A model generated the notes under the pieces. The model was not told the origin of the DNA. It made no database searches and saw only the letters and a list, made by a program, of their open reading frames with translations. A stretch of DNA of 64,000 nucleotides from Merluccius polli (lineage: Eukaryota > Chordata > Actinopteri > Gadiformes > Merlucciidae): contig JAOPHQ010002279.1 of NCBI GenBank assembly GCA_030340625.1, forward strand, positions 360,001 through 424,000, given 5' to 3'. A program made the translations under genes and the position numbers. Shown here piece after piece: positions 30,031 to 59,331 of this stretch (within the stretch, counting starts at the first letter, position 1; each line of letters opens with the position of its first letter).

Positions 30031-31048
30031 GCGGACCATGTTCGCCATCTCTCGGCGGTTCTGGTGGCCATCCATGGAGCCGGGGGTTCGGGAGTACGTG
30101 GAGGCTTTCTCGGTCTGCGCCCGCAATAAGACTTCCACCAAATCACGCATGGGACTGTTGCACCCGCTCCCCATCCCCTCCAGACCGTGGGCAGACATCT
30201 CCTTGGACTTCGTCACGGGGCTCCCGGTATCTCAAGGTAACTCTGCTGTCCTCACTGTGGTGGACAGGTTTTCAAAGATGGCCAGGTTCATTGCCCTGCC
30301 TAAGCTGCCCTCTGCCAAGGAGACAGCGGAAATCATGATTAACCACGTCTTCAGAGTTCACGGTTTTCCCAAGGACATTGTCTCAGACCGGGGGCCCCAG
30401 TTTGTGTTCTGGAGAGAATTCTGCCGGCTTATCAGTGCCAAAGCCAGCCTGACCTCAGGATACCATCCGGAAGCGAACGGCCAGACCAAGCGCCTCAATC
30501 AACAACTGGAAACCGGCCTCCGGTGTCTGGTGTCACAGAACCCATCCACATGGAGCAAACACCTGGTCTGGGTAGAATATGCGCACAATTCCCTGCCCAC
30601 CTCAGCTACTGGTTTTTCCCCTTTCATGTGTGTCTATGGCTATCAACCACCTGTCTTCACAGACAATGAGCCAGAGGCATCAGTGCCCTCCGTCCAGGCT
30701 CTGATTCGCCACTGCCGCCGCATCTGGGCAGCCACTCGTCAGGTGCTTATCCGCCAGGGAGATCGGGTGAAGAGGGCAGCTGACCGTAAGAGAAGACCCG
30801 CTCCCAACTACCAGCCGGGCCAGAGAGTATGGCTTTCTGCCAAGGACCTTAACCTCAAGGTCCTCTCCAAGAAGCTAGCTCCTCGGTTTGTGGGTCCATT
30901 CCCCATCTCACGGGACGTCGGCCCTGCTGCGGTCCGCCTTCGCCTGCCCCGATCTCTCCGCGCCCACCCCACCTTTCATGTCAGCCAAGTTAAACCGGCT
31001 AAGGAAAGCGCCCTGAGAGCAGCCTGGGCCGTCAGGAGTCGGCCCTAG
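30031..31048 (+). pseudogene. Gypsy integrase
   Basis: The frame changes from that of RT at about 30000-30040. The HHCC-type zinc region is damaged: VCARNK is preceded by Phe where the family has the first Cys. The catalytic core keeps D, D and E (ISLDFVTGLPV, VSDRGPQFV, GYHPEANGQT). The C-terminal part contains QPGQRVWLSAKDL and HPTFHVSQVKP. The stop is 13 bases before the 3' LTR. Retains most of the domain but is separated from RT by the frameshift. Confidence 0.9.
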
Positions 31049-31060
31049 AGGGAGGGGCAC

Positions 31061-31704
31061 TGTCACGCCGTGGTGAGATTGTTTTATTCTGGGTTTTATT
31101 TTGTCTTGTGACTTCCTGTTTTATTTTGAAAATTAACTCCTCTCTCGTTTCAGATCACTTGCCCTTCCTCATGTGTCACCAGTCTGATTGTCTCCCCTGA
31201 TTCCTGATTGTGTTCACCTGTTCCCTTTTCCCTCCATGTGTCAAATAGTCTGCGTCTCCCTTGTTCTGGTGTCAGTGTGTTTCGATCTTTTGTTCATGCC
31301 AGGCCTTTCTCATAGCCCACAGCCACAGATCTTGTCTGCTACCTGTTGCTTTCGCATTGTGATTAGTCTCCAGTTTTTTTGGGAGTGTTTTTTGGTTTCT
31401 TGTCATTGTCACCTCAGAAGGGAATCTCCAGTTTTTGGGAGTGTTTTTTGGTTTCTAGTCCTTTTTCGTTTCAGACGATAGCCTCCAGTTTTTAGGAGTG
31501 ATTTTTAGTTTAGCGTTTCTTTATTAGAGTGATTACTTCCTCCGATTGGAGCGGTTTTTGTTGTTATATTTCATAGCCTGTTTTATTTACTCTCTTTTGA
31601 TCAGTTGTAGTTTTCATAGCCCTTTTGTTTATTACAATAAATTGATCAAGCGTAATCTCTGCACCTGAGTCCTGCGTCTTACCTGGTTCTTGCCAGTAAG
31701 CACA
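31061..31704 (+). repeat. 3' LTR of the Gypsy element
   Basis: 644 bp, TGTCACG...CACA. Contains three related copies of TCTCCAGTTTTT(GG)GAGTG (about 31368, 31427, 31482) and AATAAA at 31636. Immediately downstream is decayed LINE sequence, so the element may have landed in that LINE. Confidence 0.9.
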
Positions 31705-34700
31705 GGCTGGCTGTTGAAAAACCCTGACAGCAAGGTGATTATTTCCACCCTTCTCCCCAGGACAGACACCCATATCATCCACAAGATCAACATGGAAATC
31801 TGCAGCTGTGCAGCCTTTTCCAAACATCCACCTAGCCCACCACACCAACATCGGGACATGGGATCTCTAGGACGGGCTACACCTGAACAAAGCTGGGATA
31901 AGAACATTTGCTGAAACATTGAAGGATTGGGGTTGCAACCCTTGGTCTCAACCCCAACAGCCTCGCTTACACAGTTGCTGCTCCCAGGAGCTCCAGACCA
32001 CCCAGATACCAACAAAAATGTCGCCACGCCCTCCTGGAGCGCCACACGCTCTCAAACACAGATACATACACATACAGACACACACACACGCTCACTCGTT
32101 CTCTCTCACATTCACATACACACACACACACACACACACAAGGTTAGTTTAAATTTATGAATTCTTCTGTAAATTAGTTGCACCAGATTTGTCTTTCCTT
32201 TTGGTTGAATTTATTTCTATTTCTCACAAATTAAATCTTTCACAATAAGCTTTTGGAATATTCAGGGTTTGCACTCTAGCACTTTTGGTCTGAAGACCAC
32301 AGATCCTGATTTCTTAAATAAAGGATATTGATATTTTGATTCTGTTAGAAACATGGTGTTGATCTGATGCAGTTACTCTGTGTCCCCAAGGCTACAGTGG
32401 AATAATGTTGCCATCAGTTAAAGTGAAACTACGGCGTAAAACACTTTGACATCATTAAGATATGTCTATTGGTGATGTAAAATGCACCCCAGGTCCTATT
32501 ATACCGTTTTCTGTAGTATTTCACTTGAGGCAGCTAAAGTCAATTTCAACGTCCCATGGAGACTTTGCTGCAGTAGTTACAAGAGGGTTTAATAGGAGAG
32601 TATGTTTTCAAATCACTGTAGCATCAACCATAAGTATCAGATATTAGTTTCATTCCTATATTACCACAACTCAGGTGTTCTGTCTCTCTCAGCTGCCGAG
32701 GCATGACCTCGTTCAAAGAGGCCCAACCTTCTGTACTGGCAGCAAGGAGCCCAGATTTGATGATGCATCTAGGTTTGACATGCGGCCCCAGACCAATCAG
32801 GCAGCAAGTCTTTGGTGACAGTCTAGGCTACAACTCTGTGAAAGGTTTCTTTTTTCAGTTTGGGACTTGGAGTTTCTCCCCAAATTAATAACAATACATA
32901 TCGTTATGCAAAATAGGTACTTGCCCCTGCACCATCTGTAAGACAGTGGCATCGCTCTCTTTCTCTTCCTCAAGGCACCTTCCTCCAAACTGGGCCTGAG
33001 TTGAGTGGTTTCTGCAGGTTTTTTCAAATCAATTTAAGACCATGACATCTCAGGGGGGCTCAACAGTAGTACCAGCGTCCTGGTACTACCCCCAATGTCC
33101 ACCACTCAACTCTATGATGTTGTTAACCCCTCACCAGGTTGGCTCTGCCCCCGCTCATTCCACTTTATCCAGATTCCCCAGGATGCCGCCTCTGCCTGCT
33201 TGGTGATGTTGGCTACCAGCTGCTTCCTAGCTGGCACTTCAATCCTGAGCAGTTTCGACAAGTGTTGCGTATTGCTTTGCTTGGTAATTCATATCATAGC
33301 TCATGTCAACCAAACATTGCGGTTGTCCCGAGCAAGTACTCGATTGATGAACGTACCTTATTTTACTTACCTTGTATTGAAGACACCTTATTATGGTACG
33401 TAGGGTAGGTCAGACCGATGTGAAAATTGTGGCCATTGCTTGCTCTTCCAGCATCCGCATTAAGTCTTTTCTCCTAGTATCTTCTAAAATGTTGTTAGCC
33501 CATCACCAGGTTGGCTCTGCCAGCGCTCATTCCGCTTCATCCATAAGCTGAACACAGTGCACTGTGGTAGAGACTCAGGAGGAATGATGATCTAGCTCAT
33601 CTCACTACACACACAAAAATGAATAAAAACACATAGGCATTTGCGAGGTACATTTAAATCTGTGTGCAATACACACCCCTCCATTAGAGTCACCATACCA
33701 TGAAGACGAGTTCTACAGCTCCCTCTACACACACAGATATGTCACTTTCAAGCCAAAGCAAAATACTTCTGTGTGGGGACTTTAATGTACGAACAGCTTC
33801 AGAACCTGACTCTATAGACTACACAGGAGAAACATATATTCAGACATCACTTTTGACCCCCTCAACCACAACCATGAGGAACAACCCTGATAAAACAATG
33901 AACAAATATGGGAAGGAGTGCATCTTTGTAGAGCCTCAGACCTGTCTATACTAAATGGGAGGATCAGCATAAAGCACCGCCCTCTGGCGGTCAGGAAGGA
34001 TGAAATAGAACCAAAGTTCTCGAAAACCGCTAATTAGCTTATAACGCTAGCTGTGGGGGCAGATATTCATGTAAAATAAATCACAATTCTATACCACTAA
34101 CAAGGCTCAAAATCGCACCACACTTCCACGGCAGCATAATGAGGGTCCCTACATGTAAAACGAAGCACTGAGAACTTTGTAAGTGTACAGACAGTTTATT
34201 AAAAAGAAAGTTTAGAAAGTCAGTACCTTCACGAAAACAAGCGGGCGCCATCTTTGGAAAACAGTCACGACATCTTTAAAAAACAACTTGAAAATAAATA
34301 TAATTTTACTTTCAACAACACCCTAATTTAACACACAAAAAATGACCTTACCTTACCTTGGTCTGACCATATCTGAATCAGGAAATTTCAATATGGCAAT
34401 AATTGCACTCAAAGTAAAAGCACACAGGGCAATGTATGCATTAAAAACTAACCAAGGCAAAACCAAGTCATTCAACATTAACATTCCAGTTATATAATAT
34501 CATATATATAATATTTGATAGTGTAATTTTACCAACAGCTTTACATGGAAGTGAGGTCTGGGGCCCGCTCAGTAGATTGGAATATGACTCATGGGATAAA
34601 CACCTAATAGAGGCCCTCCACACAATAATGCCTGCTGAGCAGAAAAACCCAAGAGCTGAACCCTGAACAGTCAGCAAAACAGCCTCAGTCAGCTGATGGT

Positions 34701-34980
34701 GAGGCTAACCAACCAGGCTCCCATCAGCAGTGATTCAAACAGAATACAATAAAATATGAGTGAGTCAAACATCTACAGTATATTAGAACATTGGAGAAAT
34801 GAAACAAAAACCCAAAGTAGACTAAACTGTTATTCAACCCTAAACAGAGAATGTCAATTGGCTGAGTCTCCACTCAGAAGGAGATACGAAGCAGGGACTG
34901 ATCCTGACCAAATACAGGCTCAGTGACCACTAGCTGGCAGTAGAAACAGACAAACATGGCTGCCCAGAGAGGAGTGTATA
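31705..34980 (+). pseudogene. Decayed L2-like LINE with SGNH esterase-like piece, interrupted
   Basis: Three parts in order. First, at 31705-32040, an SGNH-hydrolase-like end: SKVIISTLLPRTD, then LAHHTNIGTWDL (stop) DGLHLNKAGI. Second, endonuclease start DIDILILLETWC...CPQGYS (about 32310-32440), interrupted until about 33555 and continuing as RDSGGMM and ILLCGDFNVRTASEPD (33760). Third, a reverse-transcriptase C-terminal region ALHGSEVWGPL (about 34535) and a tail RLNCYSTLNRE near 34830. Stops and frameshifts are throughout and most of RT is deleted. Esterase domains in ORF1 are known from CR1/L2-group LINEs, so clade L2/CR1 is inferred. Confidence 0.65.
32440..33555. other. 1.1-kb insert splitting the LINE endonuclease
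   Basis: LINE similarity stops near 32440 and resumes near 33555. The insert holds an exon-like stretch at 32694-32811, a 55-bp direct repeat pair (33118 and 33491, GTTGTTA-CCC-TCACCAGGTTGG) and a 70-bp copy of the abcb1 first-exon region (33256-33327). Its own origin is unknown. Confidence 0.5.
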
Positions 34981-34995
34981 TGTTGTATCTATCTA

Positions 34996-35039
34996 AAACA
35001 ATAGATCGATCGATCGATCGATCGATCGATCGATCGATC

Positions 35040-35071
<32 letters not shown>

Positions 35072-35072
35072 C
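34996..35072. repeat. (ATCG)n-(ATAG)n compound microsatellite
   Basis: About ten ATCG units followed directly by about eight ATAG units. Confidence 0.95.
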
Positions 35073-35746
35073 AGCTTTGTTAACAGTGGACAGGCCAGGG
35101 CTGTGTTGTGTGTCTTTTGTTTCAGGTTTTAAACACTACACACACAAGTTAGCCCACTATAATGTACTGTTGCTCTCTCTGTCAGGCTCAGGAGAGGAGG
35201 AGCAGTTGGAGGAAGAGGATAGGACCACATAGGACCAGGAACACCGCTGTACCCCACTACCTGATGCTGCTGCTGACAGATGACACCATGTCTCACTCCT
35301 TCACACTCCTCTGTGTCCAATAAAGTCACACTATATGACCATATTCAGATACATGAGGCTTACATATATGGTTCACACCAATAGCAGACAGATGATGTAG
35401 CAGTTATTACCACAAGACATCACAAATAAAGACAGGAACTGGTTCCGACACCACAAGTTAACAGGAACTGTTAACGTGGGAGAACTGAGGAGAGAGAGGG
35501 AGAGAGAAAAAAAATATCAAAATATTAGAACCAATTTTTTCCCCCAAATTCAGCAGTATTCTCCCTTAGCCATAGCCCAGAGGAAAAGCTGCCCTCCTGT
35601 TAGGAGAACAACGGGAGGTTATACCTGTAGCCGCCAAATATGTACATGCCTGCCACAGCCTGAGAGAAGGCCAAGACTGTACACACCAGTAATGTTCAAT
35701 GTTCATGTTTGTTTATGTTCATGTAAGTTTGTACACACACATGCAT

Positions 35747-35791
<45 letters not shown>

Positions 35792-36084
35792 CATATGTCT
35801 TTATTATGTGTATGTACTGTATATGTCAACGAGGGGTGTTCGTGACTGTCAACGGGGGGCGCGCAATCACAACACACCCCGGACCGACGACCGACGGTGG
35901 AGGGGGGATTTCCGGGAGATTGTATATGATTTGCTTGCATCAGGGAGACGCTATTAATTTGCGGGAGACTCCCGGAACTTCCGGGAGACTTGGGATGTCT
36001 GGTATTGTTTGTAAAATATCTTTGTCATGCTTTGGCAACACACATGTAAATGTTGTCATGCCAATAAAGCTGAATTGAATTGAC

Positions 36085-36128
<44 letters not shown>

Positions 36129-36284
36129 GGAGGGGAGGGGTAGATTCGCCACTTGCCACCACGGAGCGGGGCGGCCAGTAGAGAAGTGTTGCGTGTTGCT
36201 TTGCTTGGAGATTCATATAATAGCTCATGTGAACCAAACATTGCGGTTTGTTTATTTTGCATTGTTCTGTGATAGGACGTAGAG
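35073..36284. other. Upstream region of abcb1
   Basis: Holds a (CA)n tract at 35750-35788, GGGAGACT-rich repeat-like sequence at 35860-36000, a (GA)n plus 12-G run at 36083-36130, and the presumed 5' UTR. The segment from about 36185 to the ATG (TTGCGTGTTGCTTTGCTTGG...) is the part duplicated at 33256-33327. No other gene seen. Confidence 0.5.
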
Positions 36285-54051
<17,767 letters not shown>

Positions 54052-54168
54052 GTAAGAGGACCTCTCTCTCTCTAGTACTGTATCTCTCACTCTCTCTCTC
54101 TCTCTAGTACTCTCTCTAGTACTGTCTCTAGTACTCTCTCTCTCGTTCTCTCTCTAGTTCTCTCTCTA

Positions 54169-54223
<55 letters not shown>

Positions 54224-54239
54224 TATGTTCTCTCTTAGG
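54052..54239. repeat. (CT)n-rich repeat after abcb1 exon 24
   Basis: CTCTCT tracts broken by repeated CTAGTA/CTAGTT words, beginning just after the exon 24 donor (GTAAGA). Confidence 0.9.
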
Positions 54240-54470
54240 TATTAGATTAGGTGTTAGATTAGGTGTTAACGTTGTTTAGAGGTGTGGGGTGTTTTGTTTG
54301 GTGGGCGGCCAGCGGTCCTGTCGCTGGTAAACGCCGGAATGGAGTTTACCAAACTAAGTTGTGGGCTACAGTAGTGTTAAGTCCGCTGCTCGGATGAATG
54401 GCGGGGTGGGGATTTTTGTGGAAAGTGTTGAAAGGGCGATTAAAGTGACTGAGACTGGCCTTTCGATTAA

Positions 54471-55197
54471 AGGAGAACTCCGGTGCATATTTTATACACA
54501 CAATACCTTCAGTAGTTCACCCGTCGACGCCATGTTTTTTTTTAGGCTCGATAAGTCGATTGACGAGCACGCAAGCTTCTGTGTTCGTCAATCGACTTAT
54601 CAAGCCTAAAAAAAAACATGCCGTCGACGGTTGTCAATGCCTCGTTTTATATGTTAAGACCCTCATTATACTACCAAAGAAGTGTCAGGTTATTTATAGC
54701 CTTGTAAGTGCTTTAAAAAAGCGATTTATTTTTTACCAGGTCAGATGCCCGTAGCACTCAAACGTATAGCAGTTTGGTAGAATCGGCTAAAAACAGCTAA
54801 CTTAGCTTTGCGTCGTATCGGCTTTTTGTTGCTCTCCATGGAACGTTGGAACTCGTTATCATACTAAACATCCCAGAACCAGTTTACACCGGAGTTCTCC
54901 TTTAATCACCATGGTAACGTTGGAACTCGTTCTCATACTAAACATCCCAGAACCAGTTTACACCGGAGTTCTCCTTTAATCACCATGGTAACGTTGGAAC
55001 TCGTTCTCATACTAAACATCCCAGAACCAGTTTACACCGGAGTTCTCCTTTAATCACCATGGTAACGTTGGAACTCGTTCTCATACTAAACATCCCAGAA
55101 CCAGTTTACACCGGAGTTCTCCTTTAATCACCATGGTAACGTTGGAACTCGTTCTCATACTAAACATCCCAGAACCAGTTTACACCGGAGTTCTCCT
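54471..55197. mobile_element. TTAA-flanked MITE with expanded 74-bp subterminal array
   Basis: Ends AGGAGAACTCCGGTG / CACCGGAGTTCTCCT, with TTAA on each side (54467-54470, 55198-55201). Inside is a long hairpin (about 54523-54630): arms CCGTCGACGCCATGTTTTTT and CGATAAGTCGATTGACGA. The right end is a head-to-tail array of about 4.9 copies of a 74-bp unit (54838-55197), each containing the terminal inverted repeat. Piggybac/Kolobok-type target. Splits LINE ORF1. Confidence 0.88.
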
Positions 55198-55731
55198 TTA
55201 ACAATGCTTTTGTTATGGTGACTCCTCTCGGTACACCGAGCACAAGAGTCACCATATCTAATATTCCCCCATTCATAGGTGATGATGTGGTTCTGAATCA
55301 ATTGTCAAGATATGGAAAAGTAGTATCCCCGGTTAGAAAACTTTCATCAGGATGTAAATCTTCACTGTTGAAACACGTTGTTTCACACAAACACCATGTT
55401 CTTATGGTTCTTAAAAGAAATGATGAGTTTAAAAGGAATGATAGTGTTTAAACTGAGCTCTGGGACTTAAAAGTGTTTCGGCTGAAGGAGGGGCATTTAT
55501 TAAGAGAATGTCCCGAAAAAGTGATTTCTACTGATAAAGCAAGGAGGGGGAGGTGAGTGAAGCCACACAGAGACAGACAGAGCAGGGTGGTGTGGGGACA
55601 GAAGAGACGCAGGCAGGCACTGAGGATGGAGGAGATAAGAAGAATGTAACTTCTATCAATCAGAATGGGAAGGAGGGGCATTTAGTGCAAACTATAACAG
55701 CAGAGGGAATAGTGGGAGACAGTGGTCTTAT

Positions 55732-56298
55732 GCCACGTTTCCACCAAGCAGTACGGTACAGTTCGGTTCAGTTCGGTCCGCAATTATTTGTGTTTCCATT
55801 GTGAGAAGTTCTAAAGCGTACCTAAATAAGCGTACCGAACCGTACTGTTTTAGGAGACCCTTCTGTTGGGGTACCAGTTTGTGGTACGGTATAGAGACAC
55901 GCCCATTGCTGTTCGAACAGGTGCGCGTGTGATAACGTCTTTAGCAGCCTGCAGCCTTTTCTTGAACACCATTTGCCTTCTTGCTGTAATAAACAGCCAC
56001 ACTCCGAGAAGGAAGAACACAACAAATTCCTCCATTTTTAGCGTACGTAGGCTATAGGTTATCAGCTGTCTTCTGGTCTCAGCTGACTGTCACAGATTTG
56101 ATTTTCGCGCTAATGTAATGATGTCACGCGACGACAGCGCAAAAATCAGCTGACGGAACAATCGCTATCCCGCCCGTCATACAGTAGTGCCTTTTGCAGT
56201 GGGTACACAAACCGGACCGAACTGTACCAAAACCTTCCGCACCAAAACGTAACGTACTGAACCGAACTGTACCGTACTGCTCGGTGGAAACGTAGCAT
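55732..56298. mobile_element. Harbinger-like MITE (TTA target site)
   Basis: Terminal inverted repeats: TGCCACGTTTCCACCAAGCA at the left (continuing GTACGGTACAGTTCGGTTCAG) and its inverse at the right (TGCTCGGTGGAAACGTAGCA). The trinucleotide TTA flanks both sides, as for PIF/Harbinger. About 567 bp, non-coding, inserted in the LINE. Confidence 0.8.
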
Positions 56299-57008
56299 TA
56301 GTGGGACCAGTGGTATAGAACAAGTTGAACAAAGTGCAAATGGACGGCAGAAGGATACGACTAATGATGGATTTGAGCCTACACCACCAGATGTGGTTGA
56401 GGTTGACAATGACAGTGTGACAGAATTAGTGGAAGAGGGGATCACCGGGAAAAGTCTGAGATGGATATGCAGGGTGGAGAGGACAGTGGGCTTTGGAGTG
56501 AATATGTTGATGACTTGCAAAGTAAGAAAAGAAAAGAGGACTTATATAGTGTAGAAAAAATAAAACGGTTTCTGAAGTCAACAAAAAATATGAAGGGAGT
56601 GAAGGTGGAGGAGCATTTTGACGATATGAAGTGTTTCCTTGCTTCTGTAAAATCACACATGCACAAGAAAAGAGGGAGGGTTTAATAACAAAGAGGTCTA
56701 CAGGCTGAGAAAGTTAGTCCTGAAAGTCAAACAAGTTCAAAGTGATGGCAACGATGATTATGATGATTATGATGGTGAAGCAGTCTAAGACACTAGTCTT
56801 ATTTATCAATTGGTGTTACTGTCTTGTTTTATTCTCCTCTCACTTTCCATGAGTGAATTCAGAGTCACAACACTTAACCTCAATGAAGCAAGAGATGTGA
56901 GGAAGAGGGCATGTTTATTTGACCTTTTAAAATGGAAACATTCAAATGTGACGTTCCTACAAGAAACACACAGTGATGTTTCAAATGAGACTGAGTGGCA
57001 GAGAGAAT

Positions 57009-57531
57009 TAGCCTGGCAAGCCAGACCCACATCAGAAAGATGTAAGGTCTGGCTCAGCTCCATTGGCAGTGTGGGCGGGATAAACGGTTGTCTTTCAAGT
57101 TCCCTCTGCACGCAATAGGATAGCGCTACAACCAATCAGAGCAACGAAGAAGGTGACGTAGTCAGAGCGACGGCTCTGACTACGTAATTAATCAAAACTC
57201 CGAATACATATTTCTTTTCGAGGAAAGACTTCAGTGCCGTTCTTTGTTCTTTTCTCAAATAAAATGTTAACTTCAAGTCTTGAAGAGTCGCGGCCAAAGC
57301 CGAGTGGAGAGACAGCCGTTCGCCAGCAGCAGCAGCCATTGTTTACCTCTAACACGGAACCGTCGCAACTCTGTCGTCATGGTAGCCCGGCTTTCGACTC
57401 CGCCCCTCACGCTGTGATTGGTCTGACATACTTTGTGTTTCCAGCACCAAAAAGTCGACGGAGCCGTGCTAGACCTACCTAGCTGCCAAATAAATTTGCT
57501 GCCGCTATGGGGTGTCTAGAGTTCTAGGCTA
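57009..57531 (-). mobile_element. Non-autonomous DNA transposon with RecQ-like ORF, copy 2
   Basis: 523 bp, opposite orientation to the copy at 37261-37791 and about 95% identical by eye. Perfect 9-bp target duplication AGAGAGAAT (57000-57008, 57532-57540). It sits inside the endonuclease of the Tx1-like LINE, and the LINE frame resumes right after the second duplication. On the minus strand the ATG at 57339 starts the same RecQ-like ORF (67 codons, one extra Ala). Confidence 0.88.
57136..57339 (-). CDS. Truncated RecQ-like helicase N-terminus, second copy
   Basis: 67 codons, MAAAAGERLSLHSALAAT... FYLRKEQRTALKSFLEKK. Differs from the 37464 copy by an inserted Ala and a few substitutions (for example Ser-Phe to Ser-Leu, Asp-Phe to Asp-Leu). 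It ends at the same stop, before the Walker A position. Conservation of the open frame between copies may only reflect recent common origin. Confidence 0.45.
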   Translation of the reverse strand: MAAAAGERLSLHSALAATLQDLKLTFYLRKEQRTALKSFLEKKYVFGVLINYVVRAVALTTSPSSLL

Positions 57532-58957
57532 AGAGAGAATGGGAGGGGGACGTATTTTTGAGTCATCTGGGTAAGTAGTGGAGGAGTGGCTGTTTTTTTT
57601 CTCCAAAGACTTTCTACCCCAGTCGTTTACTGTAGAAGAGGTCAGAAGAGGTCATAAAAGGTAGACTGCTGGTAGTTAGAGCACATTTTGGGAATTATGC
57701 TGTTGTGTTGATAAATGTATTTTTAATGAAATTGGTTTTCTTTTATATAATTGTTCTTCTAAATAAATTCGTTTTTTAGGAGGTGATTTTAATTGCACAG
57801 AAAATGATGTAGTAGAAACCATCTTGAGCCTCATGCTGCTTTCATTGTCAATGACTCATTTAGTTGAGTCTCAAAATTTGGTTGATGTGTGGAGATAATT
57901 GCATTACAAGGAAAGACAATATACTGTACATAGTTGCACAGAAGGGATAATATAATTTATTTGGCTAGACTGGACAGACTGTATTCTTTTAGGCATCATT
58001 TTAATATGGTCAAAGGGTGCAGTAGCAATAGTACCTGGTCCGATCACGTTTTCAGAGCACTGCTCTGATGGACTCTCCATCTAAGTTCTTCTTTAGTTTG
58101 GAAAAGAAGAATGGGCAGGGCAGGCAGATTCATGCCTTGCAATCTGAAACTGGACAGTTATTGACAGAGCCTACTGCTATAAGACAGAGGGCTTTGAATT
58201 TCTACAGTCAGCAATATAGCACTGACTATGAGGAGGATGATGAGTTGTTTGACTCTTTCTGCAGTAACCTCTCTAAGCTCCCAGAGGACATTAATTTGGA
58301 AATAGAGGGTCCTCTGTGTCCAGAAGAACTGTGGACAGCGCTGCAAAGTATGGAGGGGGGAAGAGCCCCCGGGATTGATAGACATCCGGTTGAATTTTTT
58401 TTTTTAACTTTTAACTTTCTGATGACATTTTAAGTGTCTTTGATGAGAGTTTTAAGGACATTTCACTGCCACAGAGCTGCAGGAGAGGAATCCTTACTTT
58501 GTTACCAAAAAAAGGTGACATTCAGAGGATAAAGAACTGGTGACCTGTCTCCCCTCTTTGTGCAGATTATAAGCTGCTGTCCTTGACCAACAGGCTGAGG
58601 AAGGGGATGACGTACATTATTCATCGTGATCAGACGTACTCTGTGCCTAGTAGTTCAATCTTAGATATGATTTCCTTGATTAGAGATTTTTTAGAAGTCT
58701 CTAGCTCTTTGAGCATGGAAACTGGTCTTTTATCATTGGATCAGGAAAAGGCATTTGACCGGGTTGAGCACCATTACCTATGGAAGCTCATGGAAAGGTT
58801 TGGCCTCCACCCTGGTTTCATTGCTATGATCAAAGTGATGTATGAGGATATAGAGAGTGTGTTGAAAATAAATAGGGAATTGAGTAGACCTTTTAAAGTG
58901 TGCAGAGGTATAAGGCAAGGTTGTTCATTGTCGGGGATGTTGTATGCAATTTCATTA

Positions 58958-59291
58958 GAACGAAAGTTACGTATGTAACTACGGTTCTATGAATCCCGGA
59001 TGACCGCCAGAGGCGGTGCTTCAGCACTGGATGTCTCCATCTCGCGCATGTGCAGGTCGAGTGTTTATACCAACAGAGTCACCTGTGACCCCTGATGACA
59101 CCTGCGAGTCTATATCTTCCGGTGACATCAGGGGATCGGTTCCTGCAGAATCTTCTCGCGAGCCCACAAGGATTCTGAGTGACAGGACGCTCTGGCGGTC
59201 ATCCGGGATTCATAGAACCGTAGTTACATACGTAACTTTCGTTCTATTTCATCCCTACTGACCGCCAGAGGCGGTGCATCAGCACTGGATG
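58958..59291. repeat. DIRS terminal region with perfect 55-bp inverted repeat
   Basis: Arm 1 (58958-59012) begins GAACGAAAGTTACGTATGTA; arm 2 (59190-59244) is its exact reverse complement. The loop is 177 bp. The word TGACCGCCAGAGGCGGTGC, itself palindromic, occurs at the end of arm 1 and again at 59259-59277. This fits the inverted terminal repeat plus internal complementary region used by DIRS elements to form circles. Confidence 0.85.
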
Positions 59292-59331
59292 ACCCATAAC
59301 AACAAAGTCACGAGGAATGCCAATACATACC

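Larger units (their letters stand above)
54240..58957 (+). pseudogene. Tx1-like LINE, decayed, with nested inserts
   Basis: ORF1-like blocks read SVKSAARMNGGVGIF...TPSTRVTISNIPPFIGDD...LSRYGKVVSPVRKLSSGCKS, then SVEKIKRFLKSTKNMKGVKV (56540). ORF2 starts near 56848 with MSEFRVTTLNLNEARD and VTFLQETHSDVSN (endonuclease). Degenerate endonuclease follows to about 57830. RT is at 58583-58957: ILDMISLIRDF, LLSLDQEKAFDRVEHHYLW, RGIRQGCSLSGMLYAISLE. It is interrupted by the elements at 54471-55197, 55732-56298 and 57009-57531, and cut within RT by the DIRS element at 58958. Stops and indels show it is dead. Clade inferred from ORF1 and RT blocks. Confidence 0.8.
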
